Positions 38,319 through 47,552 of a stretch of DNA of 64,000 nt are shown here, one piece after another. A model generated the notes under the pieces. The model saw only the letters and a list, made by a program, of their open reading frames with translations, ran no database searches and was not told the DNA's origin. Made by a program: the position numbers and the translations under genes. The DNA is from Paenibacillus sp. DMB20 (GTDB lineage: Bacteria > Bacillota > Bacilli > Paenibacillales > Paenibacillaceae): positions 146,242 to 210,241 of the forward strand of contig NZ_LAZU01000041.1 of NCBI RefSeq assembly GCF_000987955.1. The letters are read 5' to 3'. Position 1 is the first letter of the stretch. The number at the start of each line of letters is the position of its first letter.

Positions 38319-38619
38319 TTACACATCGTATTTATCCATCCAGTACTTTAGTTGATTGAAACATCCTACTCTTCTTGCCGGCTGCCTAACGTATTCCGTT
38401 AGTTTTCTTTCCTCTGATCGCTTCCAACGCTTGGCGTGCCATTCCCGTTCGCGGATGCATCGATTCCAAACAGCCGATCGGGCTACACACACACACACGC
38501 TCATAAGTAACTCCGTTCATCCGAACATGGCTAAACTCGCACGTCATGAACTGTTCCCTGTACAGCCAAGCCCCGCTCCGGACGAATCCGTACACGATGT
38601 GGGTACCTTTGATGTGCAT
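38319..38619 (-). pseudogene. Hypothetical protein, frameshifted
   Basis: ATG 38619 begins MHIKGTHIVYGFVRSGAWLY and continues QFMTCEFSHVRMNGVTYERV. Removing one base in a T4 run (38403-38406) links QALEAIRGKK to LTEYVRQPARRVGCFNQLKY-WMDKYDV. The result is about 100 residues, ended by a good terminator, which argues that the gene is real. Family not recognised. The start is uncertain, since a similar frame exists upstream. Confidence 0.45.
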
Positions 38620-38718
38620 CCAGATAAATACTCCATAGGTTCACCGCTGATTCCCAAGTAAAAAATGGTTCCGCTAATACCTCTACTCTGTAATAATTGT
38701 AAGGGCTTTCTCACTTTA

Positions 38719-40455
38719 TTATTCTTCGAACAATTTCTCGCCGCGATGGAGCCGCCATGCAATTTTAGCCGTATGAGGCGTCTCACGGGAAGTCGGAGCA
38801 TGCGAGGCCAAATAACGGGTAACCGCAAGGATCAGCGTTTCGCGGGCCTTCTCAGCGAACGGCCCAGACTCTGAAGCCCAGCGGTCATATTCCGCCACGG
38901 CCGCCTCGTACATCTGGAAGGTATGGAATTCCGCATCCTCTCGAAGCAGCGCATGACCCAATACGTTAAATAAAGGCTCTAGCTTTCCGCCACTGCGCAA
39001 GTAGCGGATCACCCATGCCGCCGCCGACGCCACTTGCTGTTGCTTGTCGAGAATTTCAAGCAGCTCCGTGGGCTGCGGTACTTCCTCAGTCGCGCCCATT
39101 CCATCCGGTCTCGGAGCAGCCGGGATGTTCAAAAACCGGTCGAGGTAAATCGTAGCCGCAGTATGGAAAATACCGCGAACCAGCGATGAATCGGCAGAGC
39201 GGATCAAACCTTCGTGAACGGCGTGAGCATGCGTAAACGTGTGTAGCACCGAAATCCAGTCCCCGAAATCGTTATGCATATGGAAGCGGACGATCCGTTC
39301 TGCCGCAGCCAATGCGGCAATTTGCGAGATGCGCACTGGAGAGGCGCCGCTGAGCAAAGCATCCTTCAGCATTTGAACCGTCCGAAGCGGATCGTCTCCA
39401 AGCAGCGCTTGGAGCAGCCCCTCGTCGTCGATGTCAGAACCCCCGCTTCCAGATGAAACTCCCTTATTAGACAGTTCCTCGAACGCTTCCTTCAACGGCT
39501 GAATCAAATTGACCGGAGACTGCCAACTATGAAGCTCTTCGCTTCGCGATGCGTTCCCGAACATCGGAACGAGCGAAGCGAGGACATAATTGCGCTGCTC
39601 GTGCCCGACATACTTCAAGCTCTCGAATGCCTTATTATGGAAATCTAGCGTATGCCCTCCATTAATATAGAAATGGTCCGTCGCCGCCATGCTCATCATA
39701 GAGAATAACCGCTTCTCATCCGCCCCCGCCTGCACGGCGGTCAGTAGTACCCGTTCCGCTCCGCGCGTATCCCGAACCTCGATGCAATCGCGGTACCATT
39801 CCCTCAACCGTTCTTCGGAGACGCCTGTATTCGGAAGTGGATTGAGTAAGAAGCGCGTTCCGCTTCCGACTGATTCGCGCGCCGTGTGCTGCAATCCTTG
39901 AAACAATGCAAGGATCCGGCCTTGTTTATCAAGCTTTGGCAGGATGTTGGCCATCGCGGTCAGAATCGTTAATCCGGAGCCCCACCCTTGCCTGCGCTGT
40001 TTGACCCCAAATTCGATCCCAATCGCTGCGATTTCCGTCTCTGGAACACCCGCCTCCATTAATCCGACTATGGCCTTGGCTATGACAAGACCGATATTTT
40101 GCTCAAGGCCGCTCAGAAGCCGGTCTTTATACAGCTGTACTTGATTGCTGTTCCGGGAATTCGGGTTGACCCAAATCAATCCGTTATGAACGGTTATATC
40201 GTGTACCGGAACATCGTCCGCCCAAGGGTCGAGCGTTCCGCCGCTGCATACGTCAAAACGAGCATGATGCCAATGGCATGTCAAAATTCCGTTGCACAAA
40301 CTTCCCATGTGGAGCGGAAAACCGAGGTGTGGGCACCGGTTGTCAAGCGCATGCACTTCATCCTCGTGATAAAGTACTACGATTCCCCCCTTGATCAGCT
40401 TCGGTCCTTGCTCTCGGAGCTCTACTACCGTACCCGCCTGAATCCAACCATTCAT
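38719..40455 (-). CDS. Rieske 2Fe-2S protein with large C-terminal domain
   Basis: 578 residues from ATG 40455. Residues 1-105 are a Rieske ferredoxin-like domain with both cluster motifs, CPHLGFPLH and CHWHHARFDVCSGG (CxH...CxxH), binding a 2Fe-2S cluster. The remaining ~470 residues are helical and histidine-rich (MMSMAATDHFYINGGHTLDF, ERIVRFHMHNDFGDWISVLH) and match no oxygenase catalytic domain I know. The regular D/H pattern (ATDHFYINGGH, HNDFGDW) could bind another metal. It is soluble and monocistronic. An oxidoreductase role is likely but the substrate is unknown. Confidence 0.75.
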   Translation of the reverse strand: MNGWIQAGTVVELREQGPKLIKGGIVVLYHEDEVHALDNRCPHLGFPLHMGSLCNGILTCHWHHARFDVCSGGTLDPWADDVPVHDITVHNGLIWVNPNSRNSNQVQLYKDRLLSGLEQNIGLVIAKAIVGLMEAGVPETEIAAIGIEFGVKQRRQGWGSGLTILTAMANILPKLDKQGRILALFQGLQHTARESVGSGTRFLLNPLPNTGVSEERLREWYRDCIEVRDTRGAERVLLTAVQAGADEKRLFSMMSMAATDHFYINGGHTLDFHNKAFESLKYVGHEQRNYVLASLVPMFGNASRSEELHSWQSPVNLIQPLKEAFEELSNKGVSSGSGGSDIDDEGLLQALLGDDPLRTVQMLKDALLSGASPVRISQIAALAAAERIVRFHMHNDFGDWISVLHTFTHAHAVHEGLIRSADSSLVRGIFHTAATIYLDRFLNIPAAPRPDGMGATEEVPQPTELLEILDKQQQVASAAAWVIRYLRSGGKLEPLFNVLGHALLREDAEFHTFQMYEAAVAEYDRWASESGPFAEKARETLILAVTRYLASHAPTSRETPHTAKIAWRLHRGEKLFEE

Positions 40456-40613
40456 GAAAACGCCTCCATTTTTCAATATCATACGCTCATGCTTTCCATG
40501 CCTATAGAACATATTATTTCGAACACTTTTTAAACATTCACATTTAAAAAGTAAATTCTTTTTTTATGCCCAAAAATGAATCCGAATCTGGATATCTATT
40601 TACTATGCGACCA

Positions 40614-40868
40614 TCATTCTGGAAGAGCCATTCGATAGAGTTTAACGTCATTCTCTTGCGGCGTGTCCATCTGAATGGTTACTGATAAAATAAAGGTAGT
40701 TGTCTTCGATCCGCATATTCCGAATTCTTCCTTGACTCCTAAGTTTTTGTGCAGCCTCATGCCCCATTTCCCGATTTTACTTGCCCAAAAGACCTTATAA
40801 CCATTCGAAACCAATTGTTCGACCAGCTCATATTCACTTCCTCGATTCCCGCCGATGTAAAGAGGCAC
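40614..40868 (-). CDS. Hypothetical protein, possibly partial
   Basis: 84 residues: GSEYELVEQLVSNGYKVFWA, SKIGKWGMRLHKNLGVKEEF, GICGSKTTTFILSVTIQMDT. The protein-like composition suggests real coding, but there is no clear ribosome-binding site and no recognised domain. It may be the C-terminal end of a decayed gene, as its neighbour at 40903 is. Confidence 0.35.
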   Translation of the reverse strand: MPLYIGGNRGSEYELVEQLVSNGYKVFWASKIGKWGMRLHKNLGVKEEFGICGSKTTTFILSVTIQMDTPQENDVKLYRMALPE

Positions 40869-40902
40869 ACCAGTCGGCGTGCCCCTAGAGTAGGATTAAT
40901 CC

Positions 40903-41870
40903 TTATTCACTCCCTATGGTGCTGATATCGATGACAAAGCGATATCGGACATCAGAAGCTATAACACGATCCCAGGCTTCATCAATCTGGTCAGCTGAAA
41001 TGACCTCGATCTCCGGGCCAATGTGGTGTTTGGCGCAAAAGTCAAGCATTTCCTGCGTTTCGCGAATTCCGCCAATCATGGATCCGGCGAACGGCCGACG
41101 ATGACCGATCAGTGAGAATACGTTAACTGATAAGGGCTCCGCTGGGGCACCTACATTGACGAGTGTACCGTCCAGCGCCAGAAGCGAAAGTAGGCACTCA
41201 TATCGATCTTCGCGCTCACGGTATTCACGATAAGGTCAAACGGACCAGCCAGTTGCTTAAATGTCTCCGGATCACTAGTGTCATAGAATGGTCCGCGCCA
41301 AGCCGTAAACCGTCTTCTTTCTTCTTCAAAGTTTGGGATAAAACCGTAACCTCAGCACCCATAGCATTAGCGAGCTTCACAGCCATGTGTCCGAGTCCGC
41401 CAAGTCCAACAACGGCTACCTTCTTGCCGGGAGCGCTCCCCAATGGCGCAGCGGCGAATACGTTGTGATTCCGGCACACAAAAGCGGAGCGACAACGTCA
41501 AGCGCCATACCGTCGGGAATTCTCACCACGAAGTCTTCCGTTACGACAATGTGGGTGGAATAACCGCCTTGCGTATATTGCCCGTATCTGTCGAAAGCAG
41601 CATAGGTGTCCGATTTTCCATTCAGGCAATACTGCTCCTCTTCGTTACGGCAGTTATCGCACATTCTGAAGGAGTCAACCATGCAGCCTCCCCCTACTTG
41701 GTCGCCAACGGTATATATTTTGTGACTTCGGAGCCTACCTGGGCGACAATTCCGGCGATTTCGTGACCTGGAACGAGCGGATAGTTTACCGGCCCCCCCT
41801 CGCCTCGAACGAAGGTTCCCTCCCCTCCTGTGCTGTACGAATCTGTTTCTCTTGTTGATTAAATTTGTAG
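40903..41870 (-). pseudogene. Zinc alcohol dehydrogenase (cinnamyl type), multiply disrupted
   Basis: Pieces in several frames give YPLVPGHEIAGIVAQVGSEV, DNCRNEEEQYCLNGKS (structural-zinc cysteines), KKVAVVGLGGLGHMAVKLAN (Rossmann motif) and RRPFAGSMIGGIRETQEMLD. Together they match the NADP-dependent YahK/cinnamyl alcohol dehydrogenase family. The first ~30 residues, including the catalytic-zinc cysteine, are missing. At least four frameshifts include deletions and an extra TA outside homopolymers. Unlike the other broken genes here, this one is a genuine decayed pseudogene. Confidence 0.85.
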
Positions 41871-41890
41871 AGGCAATTTCAGTCAATGCT

Positions 41891-41921
41891 AAACAGGCTT
41901 CCGAAGATCGGAAGCCTGTTT
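41891..41921. terminator. Strong bidirectional terminator
   Basis: AAACAGGCTTCCGA (41891-41904) and TCGGAAGCCTGTTT (41908-41921) form a perfect 14-base stem. It ends the ATP-grasp transcript on the minus strand. Confidence 0.8.
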
Positions 41922-42028
41922 TAACATATCTGGTAAATTATTTCAGAAAAAAGTTACATCTTACAATTCTTCATAAAATTAAAACTAGAGGCTTTCAGGA
42001 ATATCCTCTCATTTTAAGTGGATGCAGC

Positions 42029-43261
42029 TTATTGCTTATTAAAATAATACTGTCGGAAATTTTTAATATGTGCATAGTTATACCTTGAAATTCTTATAAT
42101 TCGTTTTAGGTTTAAGTCCTTTTTATACCAAAGTGATTTGAGCACTTTTTTTTGTTTATACATTTTTTTAATTTCAGTTGACAACTTCGGCTCAGTTACA
42201 TATTTTTGTAATATGATTTTCGGAACATTTGTCCAAAGACCTATCTTGTCACTGTATATACATTCTTCCTCCTTACCATAGACAACGTTGTCTATTAGTG
42301 CAGCTATCATATTAAGTCCTGCTGCCCTGACAAATAAACTGCTTCTACCAAGTCGCGGATTAATTTCAAACATCATATACTTGCCTGTTCTGCTGTCGTA
42401 TTTCATATCCATATTCGAATAACCTATATAACCGATTTTTTCAAGAAAAGCCTTTACCTTCAAATATATATCCATATCGGAACGAGAAATGATCGCAGCA
42501 TAATTTCCAAGTGTTTTGGGTGCATATTCCTCAAGCACGGGCTGTCCTAGACACATCATCTTTACTTTTCCATTGTCATCAGAATAGCTATTGATGACTC
42601 GCATAGAACTGTCCCCACCAGGAATAAATTCTTGTATAATTAATTTTCCATTATAATCGGAATCATTCATGTTTCTAACCATCTTTAAATAGTCATCCTT
42701 AGTGTTAAAGAAAAACACCTTTTTTTTGCCCTCAAAGTCACTATGCAAATAAGCGTATGCATTGCTGTTTTCCGGCTTTACAACAATGGGAAATTCAAAA
42801 TCCATTCCCTCCAACGCTCTTTCACGCTCATGCGCCTCGCAAACAATCGTTTTCGGATAATCCAGACCATGTTTCTCACATAGTTTGTAAAATTTATCTT
42901 TCGTATCAAGCGTATCAAGCAATTCCTCGGAAATAAAGTGATTAGCGATGAGTCCTTTGAATTTGCAATAATGTCGGGACAACATCCCGGCATAATAATC
43001 CGAACAAGGGATAACGATTAATTTTTTGTTAGGAGCAGCGTGTTTCTCCAATATGGAAAGCAGAGCTTCGGGAAATACTTTTTCATGGTCAAATCGATCG
43101 ATTTGGACAAGATCAAACAAGTTACTGTTCATGGTTGGTATTAACAGCCGTGTGCACAACAGAAGTGGCTTGATTTGATAAGTCTCATGAATTAGTCTGG
43201 CGTTGCCATATGCGTTTTCATCGCTTCCTAGTATAATTGGTAGAAAATCGTAATGTCCCAT
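42029..43261 (-). CDS. ATP-grasp enzyme, D-aspartate-ligase/carbamoyl-phosphate-synthase-like
   Basis: 410 residues. ATP-grasp features: FPIVVKPENSNAYAYLHSDF (ATP-binding lysine), KLIIQEFIPGGDSSMRV, GYSNMDMKYDSRTGKYMMFE, INPRLGRSSLFVRAAGLNM (metal-binding E-x-N). These enzymes join a carboxylate to an amine via an acyl phosphate. The layout resembles proteins annotated as D-aspartate ligase, or carboxylate-amine ligases of cell-wall or peptide modification. No biosynthetic partners adjoin, and the 43305 gene is 44 bases upstream. Confidence 0.75.
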   Translation of the reverse strand: MGHYDFLPIILGSDENAYGNARLIHETYQIKPLLLCTRLLIPTMNSNLFDLVQIDRFDHEKVFPEALLSILEKHAAPNKKLIVIPCSDYYAGMLSRHYCKFKGLIANHFISEELLDTLDTKDKFYKLCEKHGLDYPKTIVCEAHERERALEGMDFEFPIVVKPENSNAYAYLHSDFEGKKKVFFFNTKDDYLKMVRNMNDSDYNGKLIIQEFIPGGDSSMRVINSYSDDNGKVKMMCLGQPVLEEYAPKTLGNYAAIISRSDMDIYLKVKAFLEKIGYIGYSNMDMKYDSRTGKYMMFEINPRLGRSSLFVRAAGLNMIAALIDNVVYGKEEECIYSDKIGLWTNVPKIILQKYVTEPKLSTEIKKMYKQKKVLKSLWYKKDLNLKRIIRISRYNYAHIKNFRQYYFNKQ

Positions 43262-43304
43262 ATCTTCTCCTTTTCTCCAGCGACAATGGACTTTTATATT
43301 GACC

Positions 43305-43895
43305 TCAAATAGTAATTTTCAAACTATTATTACTTGAACTAAATTTCAGGCTAGCTCCTAGTCCCTTTGCAAAAACTTGCGCAGGAACATATGTAACTCC
43401 ATTTATTATTTTTGGTGCTGCACTGGTAGTTTCAGTTGATCCATTGTAATAAACTGTTTTGCTGCCTAACGTAAGAGTCAATTCTCGAACTCCCTTTTTT
43501 ACACCGACCGTTCCACTGGACTTATCGTAAGTTACCGTTGCCCCTAAACCTTTTGCAATTTCACGCAAAGGAACAAGGTTAATGTTTTGGTAAATCACAG
43601 GTTCACTACTAAAAGTGATTTTTTGTTCATTTACATATACATTTAGCCCAGACTTTTTATAGGATGGTGTTTGTACAGTTGAATCATTATCAAAACTAAT
43701 TGCGAATTGTTTTTTTACTAAGGGATTCTCCATCCATTTTTCCATTTCTTCTGATGAGTAATCATACTCTAATTTAATTAAATTTTTTTCTTCAGCAATT
43801 ACCTGGCTTGAAGAAAAGAAAATAAAACAGATTAATAATAAACTTAAAATCTTTAATATGGTTCTTATCAAATAATGCCCCCCCATCATCCTCAT
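43305..43895 (-). CDS. Secreted protein with copper-amine-oxidase-N (stalk) domain
   Basis: 196 residues with an N-terminal signal helix (LKILSLLLICFIFFSSSQVIA). The C-terminal ~110 residues match the 'copper amine oxidase N-terminal' or stalk domain common in Paenibacillus surface proteins (NLVPLREIAKGLGATVTYDK, TLTLGSKTVYYNGSTETTSA, INGVTYVPAQVFAKGLGASL). These repeats are structural and do not bind copper. Probably a small exported wall-associated protein. The start could be at a downstream TTG, because the first codons carry a G-rich tract. Confidence 0.8.
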   Translation of the reverse strand: MRMMGGHYLIRTILKILSLLLICFIFFSSSQVIAEEKNLIKLEYDYSSEEMEKWMENPLVKKQFAISFDNDSTVQTPSYKKSGLNVYVNEQKITFSSEPVIYQNINLVPLREIAKGLGATVTYDKSSGTVGVKKGVRELTLTLGSKTVYYNGSTETTSAAPKIINGVTYVPAQVFAKGLGASLKFSSSNNSLKITI

Positions 43896-44067
43896 TGTAA
43901 TCGAGCCTAAAGCATTAAACTAAGGATAGATGTCAAGCCAAATATTATCAACGAAATAAAATTTATTTTTTTTGCGACTTGATTCGATAAATGAAGGAAA
44001 CTATATTATTATGTTTATTTATAGTAATTATCGTCTTTTTACAACTAGCATTTTTCTTTAATGCCCG

Positions 44068-44187
44068 GTGACCTGCATACGGTTGACAGTTAAATCATCC
44101 TTTAACCCGGGACTCTCGTCCGTTTGTTGTGCAATTCTTTCCAGCTTCGGCTTTCCCGGTGCGGCAGAGCATAACGTCGCAGGTCAC
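44068..44187 (-). ncRNA. Candidate structured RNA, possibly HEARO/omega-RNA-like
   Basis: A GC-rich island in AT-rich DNA. Outer arms GTGACCTGC and GCAGGTCAC (44179-44187 with 44068-44076) form a perfect nine-base closing helix. Inside on the minus strand are AGC-CGAA-GCT (44143-44152), the GNRA-type hairpin GGAC-GAGA-GTCC (44110-44121) and TTAAA-GGATGA-TTTAA (44090-44105). Short motifs CGGGAAAGCC and GGTTAAAGG recall the RNA partners of IscB-like nucleases (HEARO), and the GTGAC start fits too. No IscB gene is nearby. The identity is a suggestion only; the fold is well supported by complementarity. Confidence 0.5.
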
Positions 44188-44299
44188 AATGGCTAAATGG
44201 TTTTATCAATTGCAAACGATATATGTTCTTATCAAGATCCAGGATTAATCTGAATAATAGGTCAATATTGTAATTATGTTTTTTGTCCCCTTGCTCGTC

Positions 44300-44530
44300 T
44301 TAAAAAGTAAATAAATCATATACCGACTTAAGAGAAAGATATTTATAAGGTTTATTGATATCAATATTTTGCTGGCTATGCCGTAAAAGCAGACGCTCCC
44401 AAACTTCCCGAGTATCTAAACCTCCGTATTCTGCCTTCGGAGATAGTAGCCATACTGCTGTTCCATTCGGATACGGAGTTTTTTGACACTCATCTAATCG
44501 GCTATGGATATATGTTCTTGTCTTTTGGTT
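44300..44530 (-). pseudogene. C-terminal fragment of unknown gene
   Basis: A stop-free stretch reads RTYIHSRLDECQKTPYPNGT, AVWLLSPKAEYGGLDTREVW, ERLLLRHSQQNIDINKPYKY-LSLKSVYDLFTF and then TAA. It is clearly protein-like but has no start codon. The GGL-TREVW segment recalls the toxin-binding domain of MbcA/ParS/Xre-type antitoxins, though this is tentative. The rest of 43900-44740 appears non-coding. Confidence 0.35.
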
Positions 44531-44701
44531 TGGACAAGAACATTATCCTTAAACAAAAAAACGAGTAGCTACGCGATTCCTATGCATATATCTTGTTGTT
44601 CACTGACATGTATCGTAAAAATATATTTGGTGTCATACACTATATAGTTCTCATTGTCTTTTTGTAAAAAAAGTTGTTTTTCACCTCTCATCCTAAGAGA
44701 A

Positions 44702-44732
44702 AAAAATGACCGGTTGAACGTCGGTCATTTTT
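44702..44732 (-). terminator. Terminator of gltX-like gene
   Basis: AAAAATGACCG (44702-44712) pairs with CGGTCATTTTT (44722-44732), 12 bases after the synthetase stop, with U-rich ends. Confidence 0.8.
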
Positions 44733-44743
44733 ACTTTAAACTC

Positions 44744-46402
44744 TTATGACAACATAAATCTCTCCATTCGTTCAAAAACCCTATTTTCGCCCATGACTTT
44801 CATAATATCAAACAAATCAGGTGTATTGGTTCTGTTAGTTAGAGCGGCCCTAAGTACCATCGCTACATCACCAACATGCCCCTTGTAACGGTTAGGGTTG
44901 GCTTTAAATTGCTTTATTTCCTTTGCAAATCCGAGTTCCACAGCAAGTTCTTTAATTTCATGGAACCAAGCTTCCTTTTCATTATTAAACCTATAAGTTT
45001 TGCTGAAACCTAGTACAATTTCTTTCGCAACATCTAAACTTACATTTGTAGGTATCTTGTAGCCACCCAATACATCCTTTTCAAACCATTCGTCATAAAA
45101 GAAAGCAATTATTGTCTTTAGATCTGACCACTTTGAATAATCTTTTCTTGGTTTCTCAATGGTTCGACCTATATTTAGAATTTTAACAGTGTATTCCTTA
45201 TTTTTGTCAATTAAAGTATATAGCTCAGAATCAAATTCCTTTGACCAGGTGTATAAATGGTCAAATACTTGTTTGCCCGTGAGCCTTGAGATAACATCCT
45301 TGCTGATGTCACCTAGTTTATTCATGTCTAATAAGGCACCGCTGGCATTCATTTTATCGGTATAGATAAAAAAGTCTCTAAATGATTTATGAGGGTTTAC
45401 CATTCTCCATTCTTCAAAGTCAGAATTGATGAGATTCATGAAGTATTCACCTATAGCTATTCCTGGGTATCCTTGTTCTCTGTAATACTCAGCGGTACCA
45501 TCAAGATCCTTACGTTTACTGAATTTCCGTTTTGAAGCTCCGACTTGCTTCATTATTGGAGCAATATGTCCGTATTCCGGTATTTCAAAACCTAAGGTTT
45601 CAAACAACTGAATATGGATAGGCACAGAAGAAAGCCATTCATCGCCCCTAATGACATGGGTTGTACCCATCAGATAATCATCAATGGCATGAGCAAAGTG
45701 ATATGTTGGTAAACCATCCGTTTTCATTATAACAATATCTTGGAAATTTTCAGGTAGCTCAATCGGACCTTTCACCAAATCGTTGTATATTATTCTCCTG
45801 TCTGGTGAACCTGAAGATCTAAGTCTAATAACAAACGGTTTACCATCTAAAATCTCTTCTTTGGCTTGCCCAAAAGAAATATCTCGATGTTTGGCCCATT
45901 GACCATAATAGCCTGTTGTTACTTTTAAGTTTTGCTGGCTTATTCTTATCTTTTGTAGATCGTCCTTATCACAGAAGCAGGGATATGCTAATCCTTTTTG
46001 CACTAAGTGTTTAATAAATATCTTATAGATTTTTATTCGTGAGCTTTGTTTATAGGGTCCCAAAGCACCCTTTTCGCCACCTGATAAGGTAGGTCCCTCA
46101 TCAAAATGAATCCCGAAGTATAACAATGAATGGATAATGTTTTCGATGCCACCTTTTATTTCGCGTTTTTTATCTGTGTCTTCGATACGCAGGAAAAATA
46201 CTCCATTACTTTGGTGGGCTAATCTTTCTGATATTAAAGCTGCGTAAAGCCCACCAATATTTAATGAACCCGTTGGGCTCGGTGCAAAACGTGTAACCAT
46301 AGCAGATATAGACAAATTTCTTGGCGGATATAGTGAATAAATATCAGTCGGTAACTGCCCAACATCCGAAAATAACAGTTCTGCCATGTTCTCATTTGAC
46401 AT
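44744..46402 (-). CDS. gltX: Glutamate--tRNA ligase, T-box-controlled
   Basis: 552 residues. Class I synthetase motifs: FAPSPTGSLNIGGLYAALIS (HIGH region reads NIGG) and KRKFSKRKD (KMSKS region). Between them are TDGLPTYHFAHAIDDYLMGT and THVIRGDEWLSSVPIHIQLF, typical of GluRS. It charges tRNA with glutamate in the cytoplasm. It is longer than the usual ~485-residue Bacillales enzyme and resembles the ~550-residue clostridial-type GluRS. It stands alone rather than in the gltX-cysES cluster, so it may be a second copy. ATG 46402 has GGAGG seven bases upstream. Confidence 0.88.
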   Translation of the reverse strand: MSNENMAELLFSDVGQLPTDIYSLYPPRNLSISAMVTRFAPSPTGSLNIGGLYAALISERLAHQSNGVFFLRIEDTDKKREIKGGIENIIHSLLYFGIHFDEGPTLSGGEKGALGPYKQSSRIKIYKIFIKHLVQKGLAYPCFCDKDDLQKIRISQQNLKVTTGYYGQWAKHRDISFGQAKEEILDGKPFVIRLRSSGSPDRRIIYNDLVKGPIELPENFQDIVIMKTDGLPTYHFAHAIDDYLMGTTHVIRGDEWLSSVPIHIQLFETLGFEIPEYGHIAPIMKQVGASKRKFSKRKDLDGTAEYYREQGYPGIAIGEYFMNLINSDFEEWRMVNPHKSFRDFFIYTDKMNASGALLDMNKLGDISKDVISRLTGKQVFDHLYTWSKEFDSELYTLIDKNKEYTVKILNIGRTIEKPRKDYSKWSDLKTIIAFFYDEWFEKDVLGGYKIPTNVSLDVAKEIVLGFSKTYRFNNEKEAWFHEIKELAVELGFAKEIKQFKANPNRYKGHVGDVAMVLRAALTNRTNTPDLFDIMKVMGENRVFERMERFMLS

Positions 46403-46428
46403 ATCCTATCCTCCGTAGGTTCAAAATA

Positions 46429-46675
46429 AAAAGCCCTTCATCCTGTTAAAGGACGAAAGGCTTGCTTCCGCGTTACCACCTAAATTGGTTAAAAACCCAC
46501 TCAATATGCAGCAATACATTATCTTACTGCACATTTCTTTAACGGGAAATCCCCGATAGACCTACTCCAATTTTTCGATCTACTGCTCCAAGGCTTCTTT
46601 CATTAAGCTCGAATACCCAATTTCACCAGCATGGGCTCTCTAAGATTCGAGTGATTAATTACTCTTCCTCTTCAT
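46429..46675 (-). promoter_or_regulatory. T-box riboswitch, glutamate-type
   Basis: Minus-strand leader with the T-box sequence AGGTGGTAACGCGG (46468-46481), a terminator AAGCCTTTCGTCC/GGATGAAGGGCTTTTT (about 46430-46463), and a stem I region with GAGAGCCCATGCTGGTGAAATTG. GAA is a plausible specifier codon for glutamate. Uncharged tRNA-Glu would prevent termination and raise synthetase levels. Confidence 0.88.
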
Positions 46676-46829
46676 TGCATTTTACAATATGTGGATATGC
46701 TTGCTGATACAATAATTCATTATTACCAAGTTGTCAAGAATCGATTCGGACTTGGAGTTACCAAATATCCATGGGTATTGTTATGCGCTGTTTCGAAGAA
46801 ATTACGTTCGTGGTAGGCTCAAACCTAAT

Positions 46830-47440
46830 TCGGCTGTGGTGTTATTGGCATACAATATCGCATGAACAAAACCCTTGCGAGGCGAAACTCATAGAGGCTT
46901 TAAGGGCTTAAACCAGTTGACGTAATCGGATAATTCCAGTTCTAACTTTTAAAGGCTCTGGAAGTTCATCTGGTTCGACGTCTGGATACGACGAAGCCGC
47001 GCTCATTGAGCTTAACTTTCCGTAGGCTTTACGATTCTTGTGGAAAAGCTCCACTATTTATCACGGTTGTTTTGGATGATAGCTACTTTCGTCCCATGAT
47101 CAGCGCGGCTTGCTTTAAAAATGTCATTCTCCATTTTGAGGCGCTGGTTCTCTTTTCGTAAGGCAATGAGTTCATTTTTTTCCACAGAGCGATTGTTCTT
47201 CTCAGAGAACGAGCCTGAGATTTGAGATTGCTTAATCCAACGATCCAAAGATGAGGCTGTGAGGCCTTATTCCTCCACAATCGCCGCTCTGGACTTCCCA
47301 TTCTCATAGAGTTCTACCATTTGTTTCTTGAATTTATTGTTGATCTTACAGGCCCCGGGCCCTCTTACACCCCAATTTTTCGCCGTCGGTTCCCCAATAT
47401 CATCCCCTCTTGTATTCCGTCTTTTGAAACCCCGCTTTAC
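46830..47440 (-). mobile_element. IS3-family element, heavily decayed
   Basis: OrfA pieces: NNKFKKQMVELYENGKSRAA-IVEE, an in-frame stop, then SSLDRWIKQSQISGSFSEKN, NELIALRKENQRLKMENDIF and, after a T5 frameshift, KQAALIMGRK. OrfB traces follow (KVAIIQNNRDK then stop; IFHKNRKAYG; FVVSRRR). This is the IS150/IS3 layout of a helix-turn-helix plus leucine-zipper OrfA and a DDE OrfB. Multiple stops mean it is inactive. The region 46676-46830 holds nothing else. Confidence 0.7.
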
Positions 47441-47492
47441 AAAAGTCATATCGCTTATCAAGACTTAAATTAAAAGAGGATAAGATAAATAA

Positions 47493-47535
47493 AAGGACAT
47501 TACATATTAGTCAAAATAAAATACGTAATGTCCTT
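47493..47535 (-). terminator. Terminator of ABC-F gene
   Basis: AAGGACATTAC (47493-47503) and GTAATGTCCTT (47525-47535) form a perfect 11-base stem followed on the minus strand by TTTATTTATC. Confidence 0.75.
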
Positions 47536-47552
47536 CAATTCTTCATATTCAA

